A stretch of 64,000 nucleotides of DNA. It comes from Symbiotaphrina buchneri (Eukaryota > Ascomycota > Symbiotaphrinales > Symbiotaphrinaceae). Positions 1 to 11,777 of this stretch are shown here, in pieces. Every line of letters starts with the position of its first letter. Positions within the stretch are counted from its first letter, which is position 1. Both the position numbers and the translations under genes were made by a program. The stretch is taken from positions 248,001 to 312,000 of the forward strand of contig BCIG01000016.1 in the NCBI GenBank assembly GCA_001599915.1, in the 5' to 3' direction. Under the pieces are notes generated by a model. The model worked only from the letters and a program-made list of their open reading frames with translations, searched no databases and was not told where the DNA came from.

Positions 1-450
1 ATCTATCTAGGAAACTGAAAGTTTAGATAAAAAGGTAGATAACCTTGTAGAGACTTTGTAAAAGATGATACTCTTAATCTCAGTGATATTACTTAAAGAT
101 AGCATAAAGGAGGTTATTTATGTTAATCTTACAGAGTTGTACCTATCCTTGGGGCCAATATCATCGATACCAGCTAGGTTGTTATCAGATATACAGGGAG
201 CTTATAAAGAAGGATACCAGGTTCTGTGCCCTTGCACCTGTTATTATTGCCATGCTTTAGATTATGTTCAGGTCTATTGTCCTAGCCTGTATAAGGATAT
301 AGAAAAGGGCCTTTGCCATTATAATAAAAATCGTCGTTTGGCCTTGGGTAGGTTGTCACCTAGAGCTCAGGAGGTTATAACTTATGGTGTAGCCAGCAGG
401 AGAGATATAATGCAGAGTTTTGCTGTACCCTTAGCTAGGGCCTGATTTCC
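1..450 (+). mobile_element. LTR-retroelement gag-like fossil
   Basis: An open stretch on the plus strand (65 to 445) encodes a Cys-rich, zinc-knuckle-like segment around CPCTCYYC, followed by a basic region (KNRRLALG). This order is typical of the end of a fungal retroelement gag protein. No pol domain is visible beside it, and it is followed by a partial direct duplication and a hairpin. I read it as an isolated, broken gag scrap. The family (gypsy or copia) cannot be decided from this piece alone. An unrelated small zinc-binding ORF is the alternative. Confidence 0.4.
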
Positions 451-537
451 TATGCTTAGAGAGACATGGTACAAAGTTTTGCTACATCCCTAGCTAAGGC
501 CTGATTTTCCATGCCTGGGCATGGAAAATTGATCAGG
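410..537. repeat. Partial direct duplication with a hairpin
   Basis: Two related blocks lie about 60 bases apart. Both read roughly GTTTTGCT..CC.TAGCTA.GGCCTGATTT (near 415-450 and 474-506). The second copy runs into an inverted repeat at about 500-537, whose arms are CCTGATTTTCCATGCC and GGCATGGAAAATTGATCAGG around a 2-base loop. This lies at the tail of the gag-like fossil and probably belongs to it. Confidence 0.6.
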
Positions 538-677
538 TTGTCAGCAGGATGTTTGCAGTGATGGGAAAGCTTTTATAAGTAGCTAACAGTTGTTCTAGAA
601 CACATTGTATATCTTTTTTAGCCTGTTAGTGATTATGGGATGATTACTTAGTAATAAAGGGATGTATATGATAGGGA

Positions 678-750
678 AGAAGGTGCAGAAGGTATAGAAG
701 GTGTAGAAGGTGCAGAAGGTGCAGAAGGTGCAGAAGGTGCAGAAGGTGAT
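678..750. repeat. 9-bp minisatellite (GAAGGTGCA)n
   Basis: About eight head-to-tail copies of a 9-base unit GAAGGTGCA, with a few variant copies (GAAGGTATA, GAAGGTGTA) at the left end and pure copies at the right. Because the unit is a multiple of three it stays open on both strands. On the minus strand it would read Ala-Pro-Ser repeats, but no gene context supports translation. Confidence 0.85.
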
Positions 751-899
751 TTGTGCTTTTGCATCGGTATTATGTGATGTGGTCTAAGCTTTAGCAGAAC
801 AGAATAGAACAATGTTTTTCTGGTATTCTGTGTTCCAGGGGATAAAAGCTCTTTTTTGATAGTAAGATAGAGGAGGAATACGTTGAATAGTGAATTCAA

Positions 900-3800
900 G
901 ATCTGTTTTACTGGTGTTTCTTTTTTGTTTTAGATAGGTGATTTCTTTATATGGTTTTCTATATGATTTCCCTATATAATAGCCTGTACAAAGGTTTTAT
1001 TCCCTTTGTTTTATTATAGTGTTTCCCCTATAACACATCTTTCTACCTATTCTCCTATCTGATTCAATGGTTATCTACCTACCCTTAATTACCCTAGCAT
1101 AATAATCTATCAGACAAAGGTAAATAAGCTTCCTTGGTCTAAGACCATTGATCTTAAAACTCTAAATTGCCTGATTACTTCTGTAAATAAGAGTTTAACA
1201 AGTTCTAATACATTTATATCCTTATTACAAAGAATATCAATCTATTATAACCAAAATCATATTATATACTTTTTCTGCATATAATACAGGTAGGAACCCT
1301 GTAATAAAGTTTATAATAATATCTTATCATGGCTTTTCAAGTTATAATAAGGATATTAGCTTTCTATATAGCTTGTACCTTAAGGCTTTTATATATTAAC
1401 AGATATTATATTCTATTATATACTTGATAATCTCTTATATTATATCTAGTTATCAATAATACTGATATATTACTTCTATAATATGTTTAGTTCTAAAATG
1501 GCCTTTTATCTATAGGTTATCATGATTAAGTTTTAAGATTTCCTATCTTATAATCAGGTTATTAAAAACATAAACCTTGTTATTATAATATATAAGCTTT
1601 ATAGGATCTTTGTATTTTCTATCTTTATATTGACCCTTTAATACAATATCTTTAAAGAACTCTTTTTATTTCTTTTATATTACCTAGGTATCCTTGGTTT
1701 ATAAAGCTTAAAGATAAATGGTAAGAAAGTTTAAGATATCCTTATAAGATAACTGGTTTTTAACAGCTTTTCTTGTTGTTGATTAAGTTATCATAAAAAC
1801 AAGGCCTATAACCTGTTTTTTGTTAAAGTTTATATTGTATATATCTTGCTTTTTATATGCTTTATACAGATGTATTAGCCTGTTTAACTCTTGTTAAATC
1901 AGTTTCTTTTCTAGGTTTAAACTGGTAAAGCTTGTTATCAACAGTAGTTCTCTTGATGATATTTCCTGTATGTTTTACTGATAATCAAACAACAAGCTTT
2001 CTTATTTCAGTTTTTGTTATATAATTAGAAATAAAAGTTTGTTTTCTGACTTCCTGTTGTTATAATCAGGCTGTTATAACAATCTGTTGGCTAGATTGGC
2101 TTTATCTTTCTTGTATATAATTTGAAAATTAAAAACAGCTAACCTTTTTACCTATTATATTTAATATCTGTTTAATATCTTTATATCTATAAAATACTTT
2201 AGGTTATTATAGTTATATAGCATTTTTATAGGATATTATAATCCTTCTAGATAATAATACCATTTATAAAAGGTTTTTACTATTGTTAATAGCTTAGTAT
2301 TATAGGTTTTATAATTCTTTTTTATAGGAGTTTATTTTTTAAATAAAATATAATTAAATACTATGTTTTATTAATTAATTATAATAGTATTATACCTATC
2401 TTAAAACCTGATACATCCATCTTTATCCTGATCTTTAGGTTAAGATTAAAGTGCTATAGTATTGGTACATTTAAAAAATATACTTACAGTTTGTAAAATG
2501 TTTTTTTATAGCTTTTAGCTACTGGAACTGGTTAGATTTCTGTCTTTTTTGCATATTTTTTAATAAATTAGTCATAGAAACTATTACTGTTAAATAACAA
2601 TGTATAAATCATTAATAGAAATTAATAAATCCTAGAAAGACTTAGATATTATAATAGTTTTTAAAATACTTTTATTTTTAAATAATAGTAACCCTATACA
2701 GATTTATTATAATACCTGTAGTTCCTATGATAAACCTTAAGAATTCAACCTAATCTATAGTAAACTTATATTTAGAAAGCTTTATATAAAGTTCTATAGA
2801 TTATAACTGGTTTAACATTAATTTTACATGCTTTTTATATTCTTTTAGATCTTTATTAAAGATTAGGATATTATCTAAATAGACTATATAGATAATATCA
2901 ATAAGCCTTTTTAAAACTTTGTTAATATAAGCTTAAAAGATTACAGGAATATTGATTAGGTTAAAAAACATAATTATATACTTATAATGATTATAATGCA
3001 TGCAAAACATAGTTTTCTATTTATTCCCTAGTTTAATCTGAACATAATAATATATATTATAAAGATCTAATTTGGTAAACATCTTTATTCCAGCTAACTG
3101 GTCTAAGATCTTCTTTATTAAAGGTAAAGGATACCTGTTTTTAATGATAATCTTGTTAAATGCATAATAGTTGATATATAGATACAAGCTTTTATCTTTC
3201 TTTATAATAAAAAGAATAAAAACTTCTATAAACAATTTTAACTATCTGATCTACCCTTTTTCCAAGCTTGTAATCAGGTAATCATATAATACTTTAAGCT
3301 CTTTTTTTAACAAAACTTATATAAATCTGTATAATGGTTTTATACCTTCTTTTATGTTAATTATATATATAATACCTGTAGTATTTAATAGAATAATAGT
3401 TTTTTTTTATTAAGAATATATCTTTATAATTTTTATATTCCTTTAAGAATATTAATTCTTTTATTATCATTATAAATAGAATCAGTCCTTTATCTTCCTT
3501 GTATGTTTTTAATATTAATTATATAATATAGGTTTATTTTTTTCTTGTTTAACTTCTTTAAAAAAATTCTTAGTATTCAAGTTCTTATTAAACTTGTTAT
3601 TAAACCAATTATCTGATATAAATATTTAATTATCTATTAAAAATCAAAGAAGAATATTCTTTTTTAATTACTATAGCCTTTTAAGGATCATATTGAATTT
3701 CAGAATATCAATATCCTAAAAGCTATATTTTATAACTTAGGTTTTTTCTATATAGTTAATACCTATAAATTTGATTTTATATCTCTTATATACAGGAATT

Positions 3801-5300
3801 AAATAGCTATTAATAACTTGGACTTATACCTGTTTATTACTTGTATATAACCTATATTTTAAAGCCTATTATTAGTTTATAAAGTTTTTTTAATCTTATA
3901 TCTATTAAGAAAAAGGTTTTATATTTTATAGGTTTTATGTTTTTATTTATTATACTAACATACAATGTTATATAATCTTGTTTTTTGGTTTTTTAGATTA
4001 GAATAATTAAGATTTATTATAACAATTATAAATTAGTTTTTATATTTTTTACCTTTATCCAAACATGTTCCTTTTGATTATTAAAACATTTATTTAGATT
4101 ATATCCTTTTTTATTATACTTGGTATAGAACTTGATAGGATTGTATAATTTCTTTTCTTTAAACTTTTTATTATTTGATTTTTTATTATCTTTATTGTTT
4201 TTATTAAGAAAGTATATGTTTAAATTATGTTTCCCTTGTATAAAGCTTAATTAAAACTGGGAACAGTTATCTTAATAGGCCTTGTTTTTGTTAAATCTAT
4301 TTCCAGGTATCTTTCTATCTGTTAATAGCTTTTTTAAACATTATACAATTATTCTTACTTTTTTTGTATATATATTATATATAAGTCCTTAATAACCTTT
4401 TGATATAGTTTTAATTAAAGTTTATCAAGGATTATATAAACATATTATTCTAGGTTTTATTCTTTTAGCAAATCTTTTTTATATAATTTAATCTATTATA
4501 TGAATTTATAGATAGATTATCCTTGTTGTTATTAGGTATTTTTAATAAATAAACTTGTATTACTTCTATGATTCTTTTGATCTTTAATCAATAAGGTATA
4601 CCAGTTATAATATTTATCCTAAGTAATTATCTGATAAGTATTTTAAATTTAACTTTATTTATCTAGAATGTTATTATATAGAAAGATAGCTACTAGGTCT
4701 ATATGCTATCTATCTGATATTATCTTATATATCAAGAATTATGCTTTTTATTTTGTATTATACTAATAAAATTCTTAAAGATTTTTTATTAAATAAATTA
4801 AAGCTAAAACAGGTTAAAATCATTGTTATTCTATAATAAGAACTGAAATAAATAAGAGTCTTTTATAATTAAGTCCTTTGTTTTTAACCTGTAAGCTATT
4901 TACAGGGAACTCTTTTGCAAGTTTTTATTTTATTAAGTTGATTTTATCAAACTGATAATGTTCTTTTAAAATTTATTATAATCTAGCATGTTTTTTAGCT
5001 ATAGTTTCTTTATCAGGCATTTTAACATCATTAAAGGTATAGTTTGCTAGTATTATACCTGTTAGATTAATAGAATCCGGTTCTATTATATTGCTTTAAC
5101 CTGGATTATCTAAAGTTTTATTTTCTATAGTAAAAGATCTATTAAACTAGTAGATAAATCTTTAAAAGGATTTGATTAAACATTCTTACAGGTTGCAGGT
5201 TTTCCTCTTTCTGTCATTGGTTTTCTTGATTGTACAAAGAGTGCTTTACAGATGAATAGGTTGTTTTTCAACAGATGATCCTTTTAAAAGGATTAGAACA
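900..5300 (-). mobile_element. Ty3/gypsy fossil A, heavily AT-converted
   Basis: A long block of very AT-rich sequence on the minus strand. A reverse-transcriptase remnant at 3017-3235 keeps the Ty3/gypsy signature NRYPLPLI followed by FTKLDL. The 5' (gag) side probably lies near 5.2 kb, where GC content rises locally. The element is broken in very many places. Its composition (abundant TpA and T/A runs) is what repeat-induced point mutation leaves behind, so it is old, or was hit hard soon after insertion. The boundaries are estimates, and I could not recognise terminal repeats by eye. Confidence 0.65.
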
Positions 5301-5399
5301 ATTAGAATTGTTAAGATATAAGCTTAGATTATATAAAAAGATAGCTAATAACAACTTATATACAGGTAAAACGCATGTATCAATGATAACAACTATTGA

Positions 5400-8300
5400 T
5401 AAAGGTTAAGATTGATTATTGACCCTTTAAGGTCAAGATCAGAACATGATTAAATAGCTAAGTAAAAGTTGTTAAGATGTTTAAGACATAATCTATTATA
5501 CCAGCGTTACAAGTATATACCTTTTCTTATGCTATTATTCTAGCAATAGTTTTGATAAAAGGTATTAAACAAAGGAATTATATTATATTATATATTTTAA
5601 CTAATTATTATATTATATATCTACTTATATAACAGCAATTTAAATAAGTAAACCTAATAACGTTAGATTAATGCTAACAGGTTTTATATAATCTGGATAA
5701 TAGCTAGGTAGATTAGCTAGGTTATAGGTTTTAGGTTAATATTGTATTATATAGTTAAATTTAAAAAGGTTAAATACCTATTTTAACTATTAACAGTTTA
5801 AATCAGCTGTAGATTTGTTCTTAAAGTAAGTAAGGTTAACATAATCTAAATATACTATGATTTATTTAAATAACCCTAATAGGTAGTAATATCAGTATTA
5901 AAAAGACTTAATAATTAAAAGAAGTTCTTAGTTTAGCACTTTATAATTCTGTTTAACAGGTATTATCTTTTAAAACCAGAAAACAACTGGTTATCAGACC
6001 TTTTTTATCTTTTAAAAAAGCATTCTAACAATAGTATTGCCTGATACATTGGTATTAAGTTATATAGGTAATTAAGGATTAAAATAGAAAAACAGTATAT
6101 TTTCTTTAAACTTCTTCTTTAGTATTTAAAACACTATTTAAGCTTTAGGATTATCCTTTTAATTAAACTTTATATTTTTTATAATAAATCTATAAGTAGA
6201 TATATAATGTTAGCATACTAAAATATAAATCATTAGTAGAAGTTAAAGAAACCTAGGAACTATTGTATATTTTATAAGGTTTTAAGATCTGATTATAGAA
6301 AAACTGTTTTAATTCTGAAAGGATCTATACAGATCTTATATCTATTGATAATAAATCCAAGGAATTTAACTTTAATAACTAAAAACTTAAACTTATTAAT
6401 TTAAATAAAAAGTTTATTATTATGTAAACATTATAGTACTTCCTTAGCTTTAATAGTAACTTTTTCTATGGTTTTGCTATATACCAGGATATCATCAAGG
6501 TAAGTCAGGACTCTTTTTTCTAAAAGCTTACCAAGGATATAATTTATAAAATACTAGAATATAACCAGGATGTTATATAACCTAAAAGGTATAATAAGGT
6601 ATTTAAAAAGCCTTTTTTAGTTATAAAGGCTATATACTTCTTATGTCTTATTAGAACCTTTAATAGATAATATGTACTTAATATATCAAAATAAATAAAG
6701 TATTTAACATCTTTAAACAAGTTAAATAGGTTGTTAATTAGTAAGATTAGATAACAGTCCTTAATTATAATATGATTAAGTTTATAGTAGTTAACATAGA
6801 TTTTTATCTTCTTTAAATCCTTCTTTTTAATAAAGAACAATATTAATGTATACAAGGAATTGCTAGAATAGATATAGCTCAGGATAGCATCTTGTCCAGA
6901 TATCAATCTATAGCTTTATATTTCTTTATTATTTGACAGAAATCCTATTGCTTTTAAAACTTAGTTCTTTTTATTAACTTAATGATATAATCTAGGCCTT
7001 TCTAATAAGGCAAAAAGCTGTTATAAGCATAGCAAAAATACATTAGTAAAATCCTAAAAATCCAAAGGTATCTTTTTTAACTAGGTTAGCATAAATATTA
7101 TATCTAAAAAGACTAACCCTGGGTTATAAGAAGTACAGAGTTAGATAATATTGATATTGTTATTATTATTGATATTAATAGTATTATTTTAAGCTTTGTT
7201 ATTCTTTAAAGATCAGATATAATAGTAAAATCAGGTAATAATCAATTAAGCTTTTTAAGATAAAGAAAATAGAGCATTGTTATTATTTACTATAATCATC
7301 TAGTTATCCTAGTTAATTTGTAGTTTATGTTTTTTTTTTATCTAAGATAGGCTTAGTACCAGCATATAGTCTTAAATAGATATTATGATAAAATTGGTTT
7401 TAAAGTTTTCTAGGCCTTTGATTTGATATTAGATATTATATACAGTAATCAAACTGGTTATTATATAACTATTTATTGATTTAATTATGATCAAGGTCTT
7501 TATTCCTTCTGATAACTGCATATATATCTTATAATCTTGATTGATAAAATCATTTTAAGATCTTAAGTTGAAAAGTATTAAGATTGGTAGCTTGCTAATA
7601 TAACCCTATAGTATAATATACAGCTTAGCCTTTTATAGTACTATGATATTATTTGCTATAAATACTATAGGTTCTTGTTGTTAACTTAATAAAGGAACCT
7701 TTATTACTTTTAAGCCAGATTATTTTCCAGAATTAATTCTATGTTAATAACAATAATGATAATTAAAATAGATACTGTTTATTAAAATGATAGTAATAAT
7801 GGTTTACTAGTCTTATAAAAAGCTATTAAACATTATATTATAAAATGGCCTGATAGTATATAATACTTACAAAGGCCTAGCTTGATACAGCATGTTATCT
7901 TCTTTACAAGGATAGGTCCTTAGAATTTAGGTAAATCCTTTGATATTAATGTTTTAATATTAATAGCAACATAGGAAACAATAGCTCTAGATTAGGTCTT
8001 AACTTCTTTGATCAAGATAATGTTTTTATAAATATAGTTTTCCTTTAAACACTGTTTTTTATAGTAAGTATATAGCTGTTAATTTAGTTATATAGCTTGA
8101 TTATTAATATGTTTATAGTTATATCAGTTGATATCTTATAAGATTAGTTTAAACTAGATATTATTCTTTAAGCTATATTAATAATCAGTTACCTAGATTA
8201 AACAAGGTTGATAACATTGTAAAACAAGGTTTTAAAAGGTATTAGTATACTATTGTATACTTTTCTTTTATATAAAGAGTTAAAGTTTGGTTTTAAAAGT

Positions 8301-9400
8301 TATAATTAATTTATTACTGTTAAAGTTATACTAGAATTTTATTATAAAAAGATTTTAATTTTAAAAGGTCTCTGGTTTGTAAAGGCCTGACTTAATGTTT
8401 ACAACCTAGTTTTATAGGTTCTTTTTATTTATATAACCAAAGGCAGTATTTACCTTGTAAACTTTGATTAAGTAGGTATAAAATTGGTAATTAAAGTAAA
8501 TTTAACATTCTATAAGAAAAGGTTCAATGCTTTTAGGCTTTCTATTGAACTTTATAATAGATATTCCCTGTTTAAGGTTTAAAAGGTTAGTATACATAGA
8601 TAAATAATCATAGGGTACTAAGAACAAAGTTAATACAGGTTAAGTTTATTAAAGAAGTTATATTTAAGCAAGTTGTTTAATTTATTTTAACATATTAAAC
8701 ATTATTACTATTAACTTATCTTTGCTAAGCTGGTGAAATATAGGTATATTTCTCTAGGATTTAATAGCAAGATAGCATCTTTGTTGTTTTAACATTTTAG
8801 CTTTTTTAACAGCTTAAAAAAGTATTTAATAATTTAAAAAGATCAGCTTAAGGTCTTCTCTTTTGAAATCTGGTATAAGGTATATTAATAGTGCTTTTCT
8901 AGACATTCTAAATCATAGGTTTGCTTTTTTATTATATTAAGTTTAATTTAGAGTTAGTTTAATTAATTGATAATGTCTTAAGGTTTAAAGTTATTGATAT
9001 CATCAAGGGTAAACTTTTAGTTATATGTTTTGTTATTGGCTTTATAGGTCTTTACATGATTGTAAGTCATTCTTTGTTAGGTAGTACTTAACTTAGATTC
9101 CTTTAACTTATTAATAAGGTCCTTTTTACGATAAAGACTTTTTTGATTAGGTCTATTTATGCTAAGACCAGCCTTGATGACAGTAACAGGATTAATCTGC
9201 TGGTTTTGGCTTTGGCTCCTTGTACAAGTTTAGCTGGCCTGCTCTTCTATAGGTTTCACCATTATGATAGGTAGGTCAAGGAAGATAGTGTTTAAACGTG
9301 ATTTGATGGTTTTTGACTTAATTAGTAAGTTTTAAGATAGAGCTTAGGTCATAAGATGACAAGATGGCTGATATGATATAACAACAAGAATAGGTGGTAT
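5400..9400 (-). mobile_element. Ty3/gypsy fossil B, heavily AT-converted
   Basis: A second AT-rich body in the same orientation. Its reverse-transcriptase remnant lies at 6544-6906, with a YVNYYKLN..IIIKDCY core that corresponds to the gypsy YVDYR.LN..T..NRYP region. The distance from this remnant to the GC-richer left-end sequence near 9.1-9.4 kb (about 2.5 kb) resembles the spacing in fossil A (about 2.1 kb). This suggests two similarly built elements side by side. It is broken throughout. The boundaries are estimated from composition, and the exact junction with fossil A is not visible. Confidence 0.6.
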
Positions 9401-9639
9401 TCTACCGTTAGAACAAGGATTAAAGCTTAAATTGGCTTCTAGGATAAGAATCAAGATGGTGAACATAGTTATCCTGATGCAGAATGATAGGATATTGAAC
9501 GCAGCAGGATACTGAGTTTGATTGCTAAACTATTGCTAAAGCTCTAAAAGTACAAGGATCCTTGCAGCTTTATAGCTGCTTGATAGTACATCGCCTAAAC
9601 AAGGTCATGTGACTACCAAGAACCAGGTACATACCTACA

Positions 9640-10215
9640 ATGCTGGGTGCATATAACATTTGTATTTGAATTTACTGGAAATTGAATTTATTATTCCTAT
9701 AGTTCTAATTGCTTGGGAATTACATGGTCTATTCAATCATACTATAATTGTTATTGTTTTACAGCATTTACTGTATTTAATACAGTAGCTATGTTTATTT
9801 TTATTATAATAGGAATAGCTTTCTTTTTAGTAGAATTTACTGTTTTACAACTTACTACCAGGAGGTAGTATAGTAAATTGACAAACTTTCCAGTTGTCAA
9901 TTCTACCAATTTCTTGGTTACTATAATAACAACACCCTGTCCTAAAATAACTCTAAACCCTTTTTGGTCTAGAACATCTATGGAGATAAGGTTTATTCTT
10001 AATTAAGAAACATATAAGCAATTATCAAAAACTACTGTTTTACTAGAATCAGTAAATTTGATATTTACTATACTGGAACCCTTAGTGAAAATTACTCCTG
10101 CTTTGTTCCAGTTAACTTTTATCCGGTTTGGAACTAGTTCCTGGAAATAATCTTTATTACAGATTATATACTGGGTACAACCTGAATCCAGTATAAAGTT
10201 ATTAGATTGTTTTGT
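9640..10215 (-). mobile_element. Ty1/copia protease-region fossil
   Basis: Read on the minus strand, the stretch near 10,040-10,200 shows the copia-type aspartic protease start LDSGCTQ, followed by residues typical of the spacer before integrase. Its base composition is closer to the gene block than that of the neighbouring gypsy bodies, so it looks younger or less mutated. Only this part of the polyprotein is recognisable. The element is incomplete and broken. It abuts the foldback repeat at 10,221. Confidence 0.6.
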
Positions 10216-10220
10216 AAATA

Positions 10221-10723
10221 GGCATAATAGCAGAAGGAATACAGCTTGGAACGGTGTAAATGAAAAAGCAGGTATGAATGCTGATTAAATTGCTTATTAT
10301 CTACCTGGGGTTTTATACCTTTTTTATAGATGTAAATAGGAGATAATTTTTACAGCTAGAATGTTCTAGCATGCTTGGTAATCTTGTTGATTACCAATGC
10401 TTTGTAATCTGTTGATTCCCAATGCTTTGTAATCTGTTGATTCCCAATGCTTTGTAATCTGTTGATTACCAATGCTTTATAATGCTTACAAATACTTGGT
10501 TATCTGCTGATTACAAAGCATTGGAAATCAACAGATTACAAAGCATTGGTAATCAACAAGATTACCAAGCATGCTAGAACATTCTAGCTGTAAAAATTAT
10601 CTCTTATTTATATCTATAAAAAAGGCATAAAACCCCCAGGTAGAAAGTAAGCAATTTAATCAGCATTTACACTTACTTCTACATTTACACCGTTCTAAGC
10701 TGTATTCCTTCTGCTATTATACC
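10221..10723. repeat. Foldback inverted repeat, about 500 bp
   Basis: The sequence from about 10,221 and its reverse complement ending at about 10,723 match over most of their length. Matching blocks are ATAATAGCAGAAGGAATACA, GGTGTAAATG, CTGATTAAATTGCTTA, CTACCTGGGG and CTAGCATGCTTGGTAATC. The arms are about 240 bases with almost no spacer (centre near 10,472). The inner arms hold tandem units of about 28 bases (CCAATGCTTTGTAATCTGTT), with more copies on the left than on the right. The structure could be a foldback transposon or a palindrome formed by inverted duplication. Confidence 0.8.
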
Positions 10724-10735
10724 TTTTGACATCAG

Positions 10736-10835
10736 GTAGCTTGTTTTGCTATCAGCTAGCTTGTTTTGCTACCAGCTAGCTTGTTTTGCTACTGCTAGCT
10801 TATTCTACCATCTAGCTAGCAGGATTTACCTGTTA
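10736..10835. repeat. About 21-bp tandem repeats
   Basis: Three clear copies and one or two decayed copies of a unit like GCTAGCTTGTTTTGCTACCA directly follow the foldback repeat. The copies diverge progressively toward 10,835. No gene is associated. Confidence 0.75.
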
Positions 10836-10839
10836 ACTA

Positions 10840-11777
10840 GTAGGTTTTATTTCTGGCTAACAGTTGTACCAGCCAGAGGTGAATCACACAAGCGTTTCAC
10901 TGTGTTTCAACCAGCCACCTTGTCCTGCATTCACGTTTTACCGTGTTCTGAAGCGTTCTAGGATAGCAGTGCTTATTGGCACTTAGTATTTTAACAAAAT
11001 GTTAATTATTTAGCAAGATAAAATTAGGTTTCGCTTAAAATTGCTTACTAAGCGCTTACTAGTAATGCATAATGAATACTTGGTGGTAGTATTCGTATTC
11101 ATAACTAGTGGTATCTGGTACTAGGGGTCTGAACTACCACATGTATTCAAGTTTCTTGGTGGGCGAGCTTAAAAGGTCCAAATACCATACCATACCATAC
11201 CAACGGCAAGCCTGCTCTGGGAGTAGGCCCAGTAGGGCCTGAACTACCGTTTCATTGAAGTTCCTAATGATTGAGATTACAACTTTGTAACAACCTACCA
11301 CATTCTATTGCAAGCCTGGTCCCCATGCCTTCCAAAGGCCCGAGTGCTGCATGTATACTCATATAACTACGTCGCTACGGTGATCTTCCAATCGAGAAAA
11401 AAAGATATCCCTTGAGACTAGGGAGCTGTGCTCCATTTCCAGCGTTGTAGGCCTTGGAGACATTCAGGCACAAAACCCATATCAAACGAACCAACATCAA
11501 TCAGAAGCCCGCACCACATCAATCAGAAGCCTGTAAGCAAACTAGCCGTGTCATGCCCACATAGCATTATATGGCTAGATCGTTTGCCTGCACCCCCCGC
11601 AGAATCGATATCAGGGAATTGATACCGACCTTTTTTCAGCACCTTCCAGGTGAATAAAAGGAATTCACTGTTTGCTAAGAAATTGAGATCGCCGCAGTCC
11701 AACGCACGCCACGATATCGAAGCCCATAAGACCTATAAACGCCGCCGCAAGCAAAATCGCGTTATCAACATCTTTCT
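10840..11777. other. Transition from repeat block to gene block
   Basis: Composition changes from AT-rich to balanced around 11,100. A short (CCATA)n run lies near 11,182-11,201. No convincing coding sequence or RNA gene is visible. The right end is the 3' flank of the minus-strand DUF2408 gene. Confidence 0.6.

Noticed and set aside
648-899. Ala-Pro-Ser repeat protein on the minus strand
   Set aside because: It is only the translation of a 9-bp minisatellite inside decayed repeat DNA.
10380-10560. CRISPR-like regularly repeated units
   Set aside because: The units are directly adjacent without unique spacers, lie in the arms of a palindrome, and the genome is eukaryotic.
10746-10961. 71-codon frame in the tandem-repeat zone
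   Set aside because: Its first half is the 21-bp tandem array read in frame, with no gene context.
11428-11622. 64-codon frame left of the DUF2408 gene
   Set aside because: It contains a short internal near-duplication and no recognisable protein features.
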